Below, piece after piece: positions 34,379 to 43,405 of a DNA stretch of 64,000 bases. This DNA comes from Halonotius roseus (GTDB lineage: Archaea > Halobacteriota > Halobacteria > Halobacteriales > Haloferacaceae). A model generated the notes under the pieces. It ran no database searches. It was not told the DNA's origin and was given only the letters and a program-made list of their open reading frames with translations. The stretch covers positions 62,001 through 126,000 of the forward strand of contig NZ_SESI01000001.1 in assembly GCF_006861655.1 (NCBI RefSeq), in the 5' to 3' direction. Numbering within the stretch: the stretch's first letter is position 1; each line of letters opens with the position of its first letter. The translations under genes were made by a program, and so were the position numbers.

Positions 34379-35263
34379 CTACCGACGCAATGCTGGAACG
34401 ATGACGTAGCCGAGATACGCCAGCAGGAAGCCGGTGACGTAGCCGGTCAGATGGCCCCAGACGTTGGTGCCGGGTGGAACGATCACCAGCGCGCCGACAA
34501 CGCCGAAGACGAAGACAGTGGTACCGATCAGCAACGCCAGCCGGTGGTCGGCCGACAGCGGTTGTGCGGCGGCAATGATCTCCCGTGGTGGCTCGACCCA
34601 CCAGAGCAGTCCGGCCGCGAGCAGCCCCGTCCCGCCACAACCAAGCGCGACCAGCGGCTGCACCGGAAAATACCACACCGATGGCACCGCAAACACGACA
34701 GCCAGCGACGCGAAAAACGGCACCACACTCCAGGCCGGATCGAACCTGCCGTCGGTGAGTTCGCCCCCGGCGGCGGCGAGGACGACCGGCAACAGCCCGA
34801 GAAAGGCGGCGACGATCCCCGAAAAGCCGACCGACGGCTGATCGGTGACCTGTCCCAGCGTCGCCAGCGTCACCCACGCGACGACAAACGGCACGACAAG
34901 CAGATAGCCGAGCGTCAGGCGGCGAAACCGTCGCCCCCAGCCGGCGATCGCTACCAGCGGGTAGAGCGCAAACAGCGTCAGCCAGAAGTTGAGGAGGTTA
35001 TCAAACAGATGTCGCCCGCTGACGTGGATGTAGTTCGCCGTAAAGGCGGTGAGCAGGGTTCGCCCGTCGGCGGTCACCGAGTCGGCGGCGAGACTGAACC
35101 CCAAGCCGTCGCCGATCCCAAGCAGCCAGCTCAGGCTCAGCGTTGCCGGCAAAACGAGCAAGACGAGATACTGTTCGGCAAGCGGGGCGGTCGTCGTTCG
35201 TCGCCACCAGCGCAGGGCCGTCACCGGGACGCCGAGCAGCGTTCGAAGGCGGCCGGCTGCCAC
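34379..35263 (-). CDS. Rhomboid family intramembrane serine protease
   Basis: 294 residues, with about six to seven transmembrane helices. The rhomboid signature is complete. HLFDNLLNF (H85, N89) corresponds to the His/Asn oxyanion motif, GFSG carries the catalytic Ser148, and GHLTGYVTGFLLAYLGY carries the catalytic His271. A protein cleaving substrates within the membrane is expected; the substrate is unknown. It abuts the next upstream gene by 3 bp. Confidence 0.85.
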   Translation of the reverse strand: MAAGRLRTLLGVPVTALRWWRRTTTAPLAEQYLVLLVLPATLSLSWLLGIGDGLGFSLAADSVTADGRTLLTAFTANYIHVSGRHLFDNLLNFWLTLFALYPLVAIAGWGRRFRRLTLGYLLVVPFVVAWVTLATLGQVTDQPSVGFSGIVAAFLGLLPVVLAAAGGELTDGRFDPAWSVVPFFASLAVVFAVPSVWYFPVQPLVALGCGGTGLLAAGLLWWVEPPREIIAAAQPLSADHRLALLIGTTVFVFGVVGALVIVPPGTNVWGHLTGYVTGFLLAYLGYVIVPALRR

Positions 35264-35266
35264 GGC

Positions 35267-35668
35267 TTACTCCCAGCTTTCGAACAGCTCGGAGATGGCC
35301 GCGACAAGGGAGTCAAAATCCTTGAGCTTCAGGCCGTCGGTTGTCACGAACACCCCGCGGTCGCCGCGGCCAACCCGAACCAGAAACCCGTTTTCGAACA
35401 CCCGGATCGAGTAACGGTATTTGCCGAGCTCCGAGCCCGCATACGCATCGGTCGTCGTTTTGTAGTCGTGCCACTCGTGGCCGATAAACGACATCAGATC
35501 GGCATCCTGTTCGAGATCATCGCGGAGATACACCTGCATATAGTTGGTCGCATCGAAGTAGGTGACCGACCGACAGCTGTCACCGACCGCGCTCCGGCAG
35601 ACGGTTTTGAGTTTTTCTGCTCGGGAGGCGGTGAGTGGCTTCTCGCTCATGGGTTCCTCGTCGCTCAT
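35267..35668 (-). CDS. Conserved haloarchaeal protein of unknown function
   Basis: 133 residues from MSDEEPMSEKPLTASRAEKL; a later Met (MSEKPLT) is an alternative. The alpha/beta pattern AVGDSCRSVTYFDATNYMQV, then ADLMSFIGHEWHDYKTTTDA and FENGFLVRVGRGDRGVFVTT is conserved-looking, with no catalytic or membrane motif. It lies 3 bp upstream of the rhomboid gene, so the two are likely co-transcribed. Confidence 0.78.
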   Translation of the reverse strand: MSDEEPMSEKPLTASRAEKLKTVCRSAVGDSCRSVTYFDATNYMQVYLRDDLEQDADLMSFIGHEWHDYKTTTDAYAGSELGKYRYSIRVFENGFLVRVGRGDRGVFVTTDGLKLKDFDSLVAAISELFESWE

Positions 35669-35763
35669 GGTCGGCCTTGGGTTGGGGTCGGCTTCAAACC
35701 ACGGGTCGCTCCCGCCGGTCGCCGCCACCCGAGGTGGTTGTCAATCGCCACCGGGATACGGGA

Positions 35764-37959
35764 TTATGACGCAAGTACCGAGTCTTTGGCCGCCTCGAAG
35801 TGGGCTGCGGTGACCGCCAGCTCGTCGGCGTGGTCGTTGGCTGTGAGCCCCTCGTACTGCTCGGTCAGCTCCGTGATCGCCAGCAGCGACGCCTCCCGGC
35901 AGATCGAGGTGAGATCGGCCCCGGAGGCTCCCTCGGTCGTCGCAGCGATCGAATCGAGGTCGACATCGTCGGTCAGCTGCATGCCGCGAGTCTGAACGTC
36001 GAGGATCGCCCGGCGGGTGTCGGCATCCGGGGTCGGCACCTCGATCGACCGTTCGAGTCGGCCCGAGCGGAGCAGTGCCCCATCGAGACTGTCCCGGCGG
36101 TTGGTCGCGGCCAACACAACGAGATTCGGGACATCGCTGAGCCGATCGAGTTCGGTCAGCAGTTGGCTCACAACGCGGTCGCCGACGCCGCTATCCCCGC
36201 CTAACCCGTCTCGGTCGCCGGCGATGGCGTCGATCTCATCGAAGAAGATGATCGCCGGCGCAGATTGGCGGGCGCGCTCGAAGACCTCCCGGACGGCCTT
36301 TTCGCTCTCGCCGACATAGCGATCCAGCAGCTCCGGGCCGCGCACCTGAATGAAGTTGACCTCGCTTTCGCCAGCGATCGCCCGTGCAAGCAGTGTTTTG
36401 CCGGTGCCGGGAGGGCCATGCAGCAACACTCCGGTCGGTGGGGTCGTGTTGGCGGCATCGAACAGCGGGCCGTACTGCAGCGGCCAGGTCACAGCCTGGG
36501 TGAGCTGTTGTTTCGCCTCGGTGAGCCCGCCAACATCGTCGAATGTTGTCGTCGGCTGCTCGGCGACGTACTCCCGCATCGCGGAGGGTTCGACCGCGGT
36601 CATCGCCGATTCAAAGTCCTCTCGGGTGACCTCGACCGTCCGGAGATCGTCGCCGGCGTGTCGCGTCCGCCGGAGGGCGGTCATCGCGGCCTCCGTGGCC
36701 AGCGATTCGAGATCCGCGCCGACAAAGCCGTGAGTGCGGTCGGCCAGTCCCTCGATGTCAACGTCGTCAGCCAGCGGCATCCGACGGGTGTGAACCTCCA
36801 GGATCTCGTGGCGGCCGACGACGCCGGGGACGCCGATCTCGATCTCACGATCGAAGCGGCCGCCGCGCCGCAGGGCGGGATCCAGCGAGTCGACGCGGTT
36901 GGTCGCCCCGATGACGATCACGTCGCCGCGGGCGTCGAGGCCGTCCATCAACGAGAGGAGTTGGCCGACAACGCGGCTCTCAACATCGCCGCCGTCGTCG
37001 CGTTTGCCCGCGATCGAATCGATCTCATCGAAGAAGATGATCGCCGGCGTGTTGTTGGCGGCTTCCTCGAATTTCTCCCGGAGTTTTTCCTCCGATTCGC
37101 CCTTGTACTTCGACATGATCTCCGGGCCCGAGACGGTGAGAAAGGTCGCGTCGACCTCGTTGGCGACGGCCTTCGCAATCAGGGTCTTGCCGGTGCCCGG
37201 CGGCCCATGCAGGAGAACACCTTTTGGTGGGTCGACGCCGAGCCGGGTGAAGACCTCCGGCTCCGACAGCGGGAGTTCGATCATCTCGCGGACGAGTTCG
37301 AGTTCGTCGTCGAGACCGCCGATATCCTCGTAGGTGACGCCTGTCGCTGGCTGCTGTGGGGCGTCGCCGGCGTCGCCCGCTCTGCCTGTGGCCCGATCGA
37401 CCGTGTTTCGGAGCTTATCGCCGGCCGATTCACCGCCCTTGGCGTCGCTGCCGGTGATCGGTGTGACGGTCACGTCCGTCGACCCGGAGACGCGAACGGT
37501 GCCGTCGGGATCGGTGTCGGTGACGACAAATCGGCTGCCGGCGAGCCGTTCGATCCGGACTCCTTCGCCGGCTCTGATCGGTCGATCCCGCAAGCCGCGT
37601 TTGACCGCCGTTTCGATGGTGTCGTGGGCGATATCAACCGTGCGCAGTTCGTCGGGGGCTTGCAGCGTCACCGACTCGGCCTCGGCGACGGATTCCTTCT
37701 TCACTCGTACTTGCTCGCCAACCTTCACGTCGGCGTTGGCGCGGGTGTCGGCGTCGATAAGGACGACCCCGCTCGGCACGTCGTGGCCGCCGGGCCAGAC
37801 CTTGGCGACCGTCGCTGTCTCGCCCTCGATGACGACCGTATCGCCGCTCAGCACGCCGAGTTCGCGGATCGCGCCGTCCGGCAGCCGGGCGATCCCCCGG
37901 CCGGCGTCGCGTTTCTCCGCGCTCCGGACGGTAAGCGTCAACCCCTCGTCGTCGCTCAT
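35764..37959 (-). CDS. cdc48: AAA ATPase Cdc48 (VCP/p97-like unfoldase)
   Basis: 731 residues. Residues 1-180 are the N-terminal double-psi barrel and CDC48_2 domains (SDDEGLTLTVRSAEKRDAGR). Both AAA modules are complete: Walker A GPPGTGKT twice, Walker B IIFFDEIDSIAG and IIFFDEIDAIAG, and arginine-finger motifs in the second-region-of-homology sequences DPALRRGGRFDREIEIGVPG and DGALLRSGRLERSIEVPTPD. The hexamer unfolds proteins, in archaea for the proteasome. The C-terminus lacks an HbYX tail (ends KDSVLAS). Haloarchaea carry several paralogues; this is one. Confidence 0.94.
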   Translation of the reverse strand: MSDDEGLTLTVRSAEKRDAGRGIARLPDGAIRELGVLSGDTVVIEGETATVAKVWPGGHDVPSGVVLIDADTRANADVKVGEQVRVKKESVAEAESVTLQAPDELRTVDIAHDTIETAVKRGLRDRPIRAGEGVRIERLAGSRFVVTDTDPDGTVRVSGSTDVTVTPITGSDAKGGESAGDKLRNTVDRATGRAGDAGDAPQQPATGVTYEDIGGLDDELELVREMIELPLSEPEVFTRLGVDPPKGVLLHGPPGTGKTLIAKAVANEVDATFLTVSGPEIMSKYKGESEEKLREKFEEAANNTPAIIFFDEIDSIAGKRDDGGDVESRVVGQLLSLMDGLDARGDVIVIGATNRVDSLDPALRRGGRFDREIEIGVPGVVGRHEILEVHTRRMPLADDVDIEGLADRTHGFVGADLESLATEAAMTALRRTRHAGDDLRTVEVTREDFESAMTAVEPSAMREYVAEQPTTTFDDVGGLTEAKQQLTQAVTWPLQYGPLFDAANTTPPTGVLLHGPPGTGKTLLARAIAGESEVNFIQVRGPELLDRYVGESEKAVREVFERARQSAPAIIFFDEIDAIAGDRDGLGGDSGVGDRVVSQLLTELDRLSDVPNLVVLAATNRRDSLDGALLRSGRLERSIEVPTPDADTRRAILDVQTRGMQLTDDVDLDSIAATTEGASGADLTSICREASLLAITELTEQYEGLTANDHADELAVTAAHFEAAKDSVLAS

Positions 37960-38020
37960 GACCCCGCTTTGGGCGGCCTGTGGTTTAGGGGTCTCGACAC
38001 GTGCGGTGTGGTACTATGCA

Positions 38021-38761
38021 TCACTCAGCAAGGCTGAGTTCGACGCTGAACCGATCGCCGAACGGATGCTCGTACTCGATCCCGGCGGCCGCGTAGACGC
38101 CGGCCGGAATCCCCAGATCAGCACAGACGAGACTGCCATCGAGCGGGGCCAACCCGGTTTTCGGCAACGCGAGCGTGAGCGTCGTCTCAGGTGTGGCGAC
38201 CGCCCCGGCGGCTTCACCGGTGGTCGCATCGACTCCGGACGGCACATCCAACGCGGTGACCGGCCCCGGAGCCGACTCGATCGCCGTGATGAGTTCGGCG
38301 GCAACCCCACGCGGCGCGCCGGTCAGCCCATAGCCGATGAGCGCGTCGATGACGCGGTCGGCGTCGGTGATGGCGGCTGTCGCCGAATCGTCGGGCGTTG
38401 CTGCCGCGTCAACAAGCTCGACGCCCATCCCTTCGAGCAGCCGAAGCTGTGTTGCCGGCGCGCCCTCGTACTCGTCAGGCGAGCGGTCGAGAACGACCCT
38501 GTGCAGGCGGTCGCGGGCAGCGAGATGGCGGGCGCAGGCCAGTCCGCCACCGCCGTTGCCACCGCCGCCGGCGACGACGGTGATTCGGTCGGCGTCGCCT
38601 TCGATGACAACCCGGCTCAGCGTTCGCCCGGCGTGTTCCATCATCTGGATAATGCCGAGCCCAAACTCCTCGACGGCAACGCGATCGACCTCGGCCATCT
38701 CCGCGGCGGTGACCGCCGCCACCGGGTCGCCAGCAGCTGTCCGAAACAGGTCGTGATCCAT
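38021..38761 (-). CDS. NAD(P)H-hydrate epimerase (YjeF N-terminal domain)
   Basis: 246 residues, a Rossmann-like fold. VTAAEMAEVDRVAVEEFGLG and IIQMMEHAGRTLSRVV open the domain; VVAGGGGNGGGGLACARHLA is the Gly-rich nucleotide loop; DADRVIDALIGYGLTG has the catalytic Asp; and VTALDVPSGVDATTGEA is the conserved PSG motif. It epimerises damaged NAD(P)HX for repair. Many archaea fuse this domain to the ADP-dependent dehydratase, but here it stands alone and the dehydratase is elsewhere. Confidence 0.9.
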   Translation of the reverse strand: MDHDLFRTAAGDPVAAVTAAEMAEVDRVAVEEFGLGIIQMMEHAGRTLSRVVIEGDADRITVVAGGGGNGGGGLACARHLAARDRLHRVVLDRSPDEYEGAPATQLRLLEGMGVELVDAAATPDDSATAAITDADRVIDALIGYGLTGAPRGVAAELITAIESAPGPVTALDVPSGVDATTGEAAGAVATPETTLTLALPKTGLAPLDGSLVCADLGIPAGVYAAAGIEYEHPFGDRFSVELSLAE

Positions 38762-38824
38762 GCTACTACTTTGGGGGACAACGACAAATCCTCGTCGCCG
38801 AGGGTCACCGGTGGAGACCTAGCG

Positions 38825-39238
38825 TTATGACTCGGGAGGAGACAGGACAACGACGCGGTCATCGGTCGTTGCCCGCGTTCCGACGCTCACGGTGACGGGG
38901 TCGCCAACGAGATCATCGATAGTTTCGGGATCGACGCCGCGAACGACGCCCGTGATCCGAACCGGGCCGAAGTCGGCGATGGCACTGATATATGGCGTGT
39001 CGTCGGCGAACCCCGGCGTGGCGACGTGGACGACGCTGTAGGTTTCGATGGTGCCGATCTCGGGCAGCGGTTCGTGTGTCAGGTCGGTCGAGCCGGTTTC
39101 GGGACAAACGCGGCGCGGTGGCAACGAGCCGACGCCGGCCGGTGATTCGAGATAGAACCCCTCGCCAGCGTCGATGGCGTCAAGCCACTCGTCGTAGCTG
39201 GCGGGTTGGTCATCTACGGTTGGATTCTCGTCGGTCAT
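38825..39238 (-). CDS. DUF35-type OB-fold protein, thiolase partner
   Basis: 137 residues. The N-terminal helix (PASYDEWLDAIDAGEGFYL) leads to a rubredoxin-like region and an OB fold (IGTIETYSVVHVATPGFADD, then FGPVRITGVVRGVDPE). In most DUF35 proteins the N-terminal zinc ribbon has four cysteines; here only one remains (VCPETGS), so zinc binding is lost. Archaeal DUF35 proteins shuttle acyl-CoA intermediates in thiolase complexes. It overlaps the thiolase gene by 4 bp (ATGA), which indicates a functional pair. Confidence 0.82.
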   Translation of the reverse strand: MTDENPTVDDQPASYDEWLDAIDAGEGFYLESPAGVGSLPPRRVCPETGSTDLTHEPLPEIGTIETYSVVHVATPGFADDTPYISAIADFGPVRITGVVRGVDPETIDDLVGDPVTVSVGTRATTDDRVVVLSPPES

Positions 39239-40401
39239 TCGGCCACCTCCAACACGTGAACCACCGCGCTGGCGACGGTACCGCCGGCGTTGTGCGCGAC
39301 ACCGGTGGTCGCGTTGGCGACGTACTCGCTGTTAGGGTGATCGCCGCGGAGCAGGCGCGTGAGTTCGGCGATCTGGCTCCCCCCGGTCGCGCCGACCGGG
39401 TGGCCTTTGGCTTTCAACCCACCAGAAAGATTGACCGGGCAGTCGCCGTCGGGGGTCGTTATGCCGTCGCGGGCGGCGAGGATCCCCTCGCCGCTGTCGG
39501 CGATACCGAGCGATTCGAGAGCCATCACTTCGGCGATGGTGAAACAGTCGTGAACCTCGGCCACATCGATGTCGGCGGCGGTGATCCCGCTGTCGGCGTA
39601 GGCGGTCTCGGCAGCCGCCGTCGCGGCCGGCGTTTCGGCGATCGCGTCTCGATCCTGCAAGGCGAGGCGGTCGCCGCCTTGGCCGACACCGGTGATCGCC
39701 ACCGGTGCGTCGAGATCGTGGGTGGCGGCGTATTCATCGGATGTGAGAACAATCGCGCTCGCGCCGTCAGTGATCGGGCAGGCGTCGTAGAGATGCAGCG
39801 GCTCGGCGACCGGCGGCGCGTCAAGGGCGTCGTCGACGGTGATCTCGCGTTGGTACTGGGCGTACTCGTTTGGAACGGCGTTTGCATGGTTTTTGACCGC
39901 GATGTGTGCGAGATCCTCGCGGCCGCCGCCGAAGCGATCGAAGTACGCTTGCGCCATCAGCGCGTACGCGCTCGGAAATGTCATGCCGGCCCGTACCTCG
40001 TACAGCTCATCGGCCGCGATCGACAGCGCGTCGGTGACCGCGCCGGTGTCAAGAGAGGTCATCCGCTCCATCCCGCCGGCGATAACGAGGTCGGCGGTGC
40101 CCGCGCGGATCGCCTCGACGGCGGCTTTGACGGCGACGCCGGCGGAGGCGCAGGCCTCCTCGTAGCGTGTCGCCGGGCAGTCGAGACCGGCGGCCTCGGC
40201 CATCAGCGGGGCTTGGTGGCCCTGCTTTTCTGCGAGTGCGCCCATGAAGTTACCATAATCGAGGCGATCGATCGCCCCGCGATCGATCCCGGCGTCGTCG
40301 ATGGCCGCGGCGGCGGCCTCGGCAAACAGATCGCGGCCGGCGCGGTCGCCGTGGTCGCCGAACGGCGTCAGACCGACGCCGGCGACACGCACAGTCGTCA
40401 T
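39235..40401 (-). CDS. Acetyl-CoA acetyltransferase (SCP-x type thiolase)
   Basis: 388 residues. The nucleophilic Cys lies in RYEEACASAGVAVKAAVEAI near residue 81, and GHPVGATGGSQIAELT near 345 carries the His loop. DVAEVHDCFTIAEVMALESL and DGITTPDGDCPVNLSGGLKA are typical of archaeal SCP2-type thiolases, which condense or cleave acetoacetyl-CoA and feed mevalonate or beta-oxidation. The downstream overlapping DUF35 gene is the usual partner. Confidence 0.92.
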   Translation of the reverse strand: MTTVRVAGVGLTPFGDHGDRAGRDLFAEAAAAAIDDAGIDRGAIDRLDYGNFMGALAEKQGHQAPLMAEAAGLDCPATRYEEACASAGVAVKAAVEAIRAGTADLVIAGGMERMTSLDTGAVTDALSIAADELYEVRAGMTFPSAYALMAQAYFDRFGGGREDLAHIAVKNHANAVPNEYAQYQREITVDDALDAPPVAEPLHLYDACPITDGASAIVLTSDEYAATHDLDAPVAITGVGQGGDRLALQDRDAIAETPAATAAAETAYADSGITAADIDVAEVHDCFTIAEVMALESLGIADSGEGILAARDGITTPDGDCPVNLSGGLKAKGHPVGATGGSQIAELTRLLRGDHPNSEYVANATTGVAHNAGGTVASAVVHVLEVAE

Positions 40402-40490
40402 ACTTGGGAATTCAACAGCAAAGGATAAAACGATGACTCAGTCGGCGGTCGCTGTGGTGGACCCCGACGCGTTGGCAACGCAGCCCCATT

Positions 40491-41252
40491 TCAGCCGATG
40501 TACCGCAGTTCCTCGTCGGGGATCGCCTGCTGTTGGGACTGCATCTCCTGGATCTTGCCGACGACCTCCTCCATCTCCTCGGCGCGATCCTCCAGGGAGC
40601 TGAAATCAACCTCGAAGTCGAGTACCGTCTCCAGCACTTCGAGCACCGCCTGTGCGCTTTTGGGGTCGACAAGGTAGCCGCTCGTTTCGCCCATCAGACA
40701 GGCCGCATCGAGGCTACGTCGTTTTCCCAGCCCGAGGATCAGACCGCTGACGCCGACGATCCCGCCCTCTGGCTCATCGGCGCGAAACTCGACGCCGGCG
40801 TCTTCGAGCGGCGACCGCTGGCCCTCGGTCGTAACCGCGCCAAGCACCGTATACTCCTCGATGAGCTCACCGGTCGGGACGCCGCCAAGCGCGTAGGCGG
40901 TCTCGACGCCGAGCGATTCGGCCGCATCGAGGAAGGCGTCGGCCAGCCTGTAGTGGCCGGCGTTGGTGGCTGCCTGGTGGTCGCCGGTCAACACGACGAG
41001 ATCAGGGCCATCACCCTCGGTCGTGACAGCATGGAGTTCCGCGCAGGTGAGATCGGCAACCCCCTCGTCGTCGACGGTGACCTGCGGCGGGAACTCGTCG
41101 GCGTACACCTGTCGTACCAGCTCGCTGTCGAGCTCCTCGACGAGATGTTCGGCCGCAAGCTTGCCGACATGGCCGACGCCCGGCAGTCCTTCGATCAACA
41201 CCGGATCGCGGAGATCAGGCTCCGCAAGCGAGTTGATCTCGATTTCGTCCAT
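40491..41252 (-). CDS. PAC2 family protein (proteasome assembly chaperone-like)
   Basis: 253 residues from MDEIEINSLAEPDLRDPVLI. The PAC2 core is LIEGLPGVGHVGKLAAEHLV, the mid-region is DLVVLTGDHQAATNAGHYRL and the end is GETSGYLVDPKSAQAVLEVL, followed by a helical tail with EEMEEVVGKIQEMQSQQQAI. Archaeal PAC2 proteins resemble eukaryotic proteasome chaperones but their role is not established. It is the last gene of the eL42-eS27-aIF2alpha-Nop10 unit, with 4 bp to nop10. Confidence 0.9.
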   Translation of the reverse strand: MDEIEINSLAEPDLRDPVLIEGLPGVGHVGKLAAEHLVEELDSELVRQVYADEFPPQVTVDDEGVADLTCAELHAVTTEGDGPDLVVLTGDHQAATNAGHYRLADAFLDAAESLGVETAYALGGVPTGELIEEYTVLGAVTTEGQRSPLEDAGVEFRADEPEGGIVGVSGLILGLGKRRSLDAACLMGETSGYLVDPKSAQAVLEVLETVLDFEVDFSSLEDRAEEMEEVVGKIQEMQSQQQAIPDEELRYIG

Positions 41253-41256
41253 GGCC

Positions 41257-41439
41257 CTACTCGCGGTCGCTTCGCTTAAGAGCCCGTCGGTACTCGCCGT
41301 AGGGATCTTCGGGACTGAACGGGGCGGGCGCGCTGTTTTCGGTCGGGTTGCCGCACTCGGGGCAGGTGTCGCCGAGGCTGTAGACCGGCCGGTCGTGTTC
41401 GGTCTTCCACGCGCCACAGACGCGGATATCGGATTTCAT
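41257..41439 (-). CDS. nop10: H/ACA ribonucleoprotein component Nop10
   Basis: 60 residues, the family's full length. The N-terminal zinc ribbon (CGAW and CPECGNPTENSAPAPF) and the C-terminal basic helix FSPEDPYGEYRRALKR are diagnostic. It binds Cbf5 and positions guide RNA for pseudouridylation. The order aIF2alpha-nop10-PAC2 is conserved in archaea. Confidence 0.95.
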   Translation of the reverse strand: MKSDIRVCGAWKTEHDRPVYSLGDTCPECGNPTENSAPAPFSPEDPYGEYRRALKRSDRE

Positions 41440-41460
41440 AAAACGAGAAGAGAGTGCGGA

Positions 41461-42261
41461 TTACTCGTCGTCTTCGCGTCGCTCGCGGTGGTACTCGCCC
41501 TCGCCGCCGGCGGCCGCGATGGCCTCGGTGGCGCGGTCGGCACTCGCCTCAAGCTCGGATTCAGCAGTTTTGTAATCCGGTGCCTGCACCTTGATCCGGT
41601 ATTCGGGCGCGCCGACGTAGGTGACTTCGAGTTCAACCTCGGGTGGCACCTCGCCGTTGCCCTCCGCCGCTTGGAGAGCTTCTTTCACGTCGTCGACGCC
41701 GTCGGGGCTTGGACAGCGCAGATCGACGTAGCCCGTGACGGTGACGTACGGCACCGAGACGTTGTTGCGGGCGGTCTGAACGATCGCTTGGACGTGTTCC
41801 TCGCCGAGATCGGTGTCGTCGAGGGCGTCGGTGCCGTGGATCGCCGCCTGCTCGAAGGCCTCGTACAGCGTGTCGTATTCGGCCAGCAGGCCGTTGACGA
41901 CCGTGCTGTAGGTGTCGTCGTCGACATCCTCGCCGAGGGCGAGCTCCATCCAGTTGTCGGCCTTCTGTTGGTTTTTCCAGGCCTGGATGGTGTCCTTGCG
42001 CTGGTGTTCGTTGACATCCTTGATCGAGAGATCGATCTGTTGGGAGGACTCGTCGACATCCAGCACCTTGGCGACGACGGTCTGGCCTTCCTGGACGTGA
42101 TCGCGGACGTTTTTGATCCAGCCGCTGGCGACCTCGCTGATGTGAGCCAGCCCACGTTTGTCCTCGTACTCATCCAGATCGACGAACACGCCGAAGTCGG
42201 CGATCTCATCGACCTCACCGACGACAAGGTCGCCGACCTCGGGGTAGCCACTGTACTTCAT
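41461..42261 (-). CDS. Translation initiation factor aIF2 subunit alpha
   Basis: 266 residues. Residues 1-85 form the S1 domain ([20 protein letters not shown], then [20 protein letters not shown]). The middle is helical ([20 protein letters not shown]), and the C-terminal alpha/beta domain ([20 protein letters not shown]) contacts the gamma subunit. With beta and gamma it delivers initiator Met-tRNA to the small subunit. Located 12 bp after eS27. Confidence 0.96.
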   Translation of the reverse strand: MKYSGYPEVGDLVVGEVDEIADFGVFVDLDEYEDKRGLAHISEVASGWIKNVRDHVQEGQTVVAKVLDVDESSQQIDLSIKDVNEHQRKDTIQAWKNQQKADNWMELALGEDVDDDTYSTVVNGLLAEYDTLYEAFEQAAIHGTDALDDTDLGEEHVQAIVQTARNNVSVPYVTVTGYVDLRCPSPDGVDDVKEALQAAEGNGEVPPEVELEVTYVGAPEYRIKVQAPDYKTAESELEASADRATEAIAAAGGEGEYHRERREDDE

Positions 42262-42273
42262 TGATCGGGGGGC

Positions 42274-42447
42274 TTACCGTGCCTCGACGGTCTCGCCGAC
42301 CTCGTGGTCGATGGTGGCTTTGCCGCCGGTCGGCGTCGCCAGCGTGGTGCCGCAGACCGCACAGTTGACGACCGTCGCGGTCTTCTCGAAGACGATCTGT
42401 TCGTTGCCGCAGTCGCTGCATTCGACGGTAACAAAGTTGCCTGCCAT
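42274..42447 (-). CDS. rps27e: Small-subunit ribosomal protein eS27
   Basis: 57 residues from [20 protein letters not shown]. The four zinc cysteines are present (CSDC and CAVC). It is 2 bp from the eL42 stop, an arrangement typical for archaea. Confidence 0.96.
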   Translation of the reverse strand: MAGNFVTVECSDCGNEQIVFEKTATVVNCAVCGTTLATPTGGKATIDHEVGETVEAR

Positions 42448-42449
42448 AC

Positions 42450-42734
42450 TTACTCCTGGAAGGTGAGTCGGCCGGCGCGCCATCCCTCACGGATGTGGGC
42501 GGTGCCACAGTCGCTGCAGCGGTAGGTGAGGTTGGTTTTCTTCGTTGGCTTGTCGCCACCGGGCACCTTCGAGAACTTCCCGGCGTTGCCGATCGTCGAG
42601 GTCTGACGGTCGCGCTGGCGGTCTTGTACCTTCTTCATTCCGGTGGAGCGACCGGAGCGAACCTTCTCGACTTCGTGTTCGTGGTGAGCATCACAGTGCG
42701 GACAGTATGTATTCATCCGGCGTGGCATTTCCAT
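42450..42734 (-). CDS. rpl44e: Large-subunit ribosomal protein eL42 (L44e)
   Basis: 94 residues from [20 protein letters not shown]; the sequence AAGGAG 8-13 nt upstream supports this Met over the next one. Zinc cysteines are CPHC and CSDC, with the conserved [20 protein letters not shown] end. It is the first gene of the translation operon eL42-eS27-aIF2alpha-nop10-PAC2. Confidence 0.96.
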   Translation of the reverse strand: MEMPRRMNTYCPHCDAHHEHEVEKVRSGRSTGMKKVQDRQRDRQTSTIGNAGKFSKVPGGDKPTKKTNLTYRCSDCGTAHIREGWRAGRLTFQE

Positions 42735-42763
42735 GGTGTAATCTCCTTGGCGTCGCTTTGCCG

Positions 42764-42775
42764 TGAGTATATAAA
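42764..42775 (-). promoter_or_regulatory. TATA box of the eL42 operon
   Basis: The minus strand reads TTTTATATACT, about 33-40 nt before the eL42 ATG. That spacing leaves a short leader for the AAGGAG ribosome-binding site, unlike the leaderless genes nearby. Confidence 0.6.
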
Positions 42776-42857
42776 ACGCGTTTGGTTCGCGGTCAGTGAA
42801 GTGGTTGGAAAAGCACTTAGGCACAGATCTGCGCTTCGGCGTCGACTACGATAGCAG

Positions 42858-42912
42858 CGTCACTGCACACACCAACTGATGGGCGAGTTGCTAAGGGGTT
42901 GATGCAGTGACG
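42858..42912. repeat. 10-bp inverted repeat in the eL42/glutaredoxin gap
   Basis: CGTCACTGCA (42858-42867) and its exact complement TGCAGTGACG (42903-42912) are 35 nt apart in the 290-bp divergent intergenic region. I see no coding potential in that region, so this may be a regulatory or transcript-end structure. Confidence 0.6.
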
Positions 42913-43024
42913 GACGACGAGCAATAGCCACCCAGAATTTGAACTGAGTTTGAGCACTCTTCGTGCCGAGTCGGATCGATTGTTGAAAAATCACTATCCG
43001 ACCACCAGCCGCACCCACATCTGC

Positions 43025-43270
43025 ATGTCAGCATTCACCCTCTACGACCGACCAGATTGTCCGTACTCGAAACGCGTGCGCCGCATGCTTGACGTACTTG
43101 AGGTCAACCACGAGGAGGTCATCGTCCCGGAATCAAAGGCCGACCGCGACGATCTCGAATCGATCACCGGCCAGCGCGGTGTCCCGGTGCTCGTCAGCGA
43201 CGATCTCCCGGAGGGCTACATCGCCGACAGCGGTGATATCTCCTCGTATCTCAAGGAGAACTACAACTGA
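43025..43270 (+). CDS. Glutaredoxin-family protein
   Basis: 81 residues from MSAFTLYDRPDCPYSKRVRR. The thioredoxin-fold active site is CPYS at 12-15, a monothiol-like variant with the second Cys replaced by Ser. GQRGVPVLVSD carries the cis-proline and YIADSGDISSYLKENYN the last helix. Role: thiol-disulfide or glutathione-like exchange; haloarchaea use gamma-glutamylcysteine. Confidence 0.88.
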   Translation: MSAFTLYDRPDCPYSKRVRRMLDVLEVNHEEVIVPESKADRDDLESITGQRGVPVLVSDDLPEGYIADSGDISSYLKENYN

Positions 43271-43405
43271 CGACGCTCGCGGCAGTGACCACGGATCGAG
43301 TGAGACACAACGAGATCGATGGCGTTCAGTCCCTCCACGGGGACGCTTTTCCCAGGCGTTAGTCACCACTCAGAGTGTCAGCACACCACTCAGGGCACAA
43401 GAGCA

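Noticed and set aside
36265..38037. Open frame of 590 codons opposite cdc48
   Set aside because: Same codon-bias artefact; Cdc48 on minus has both Walker motifs.
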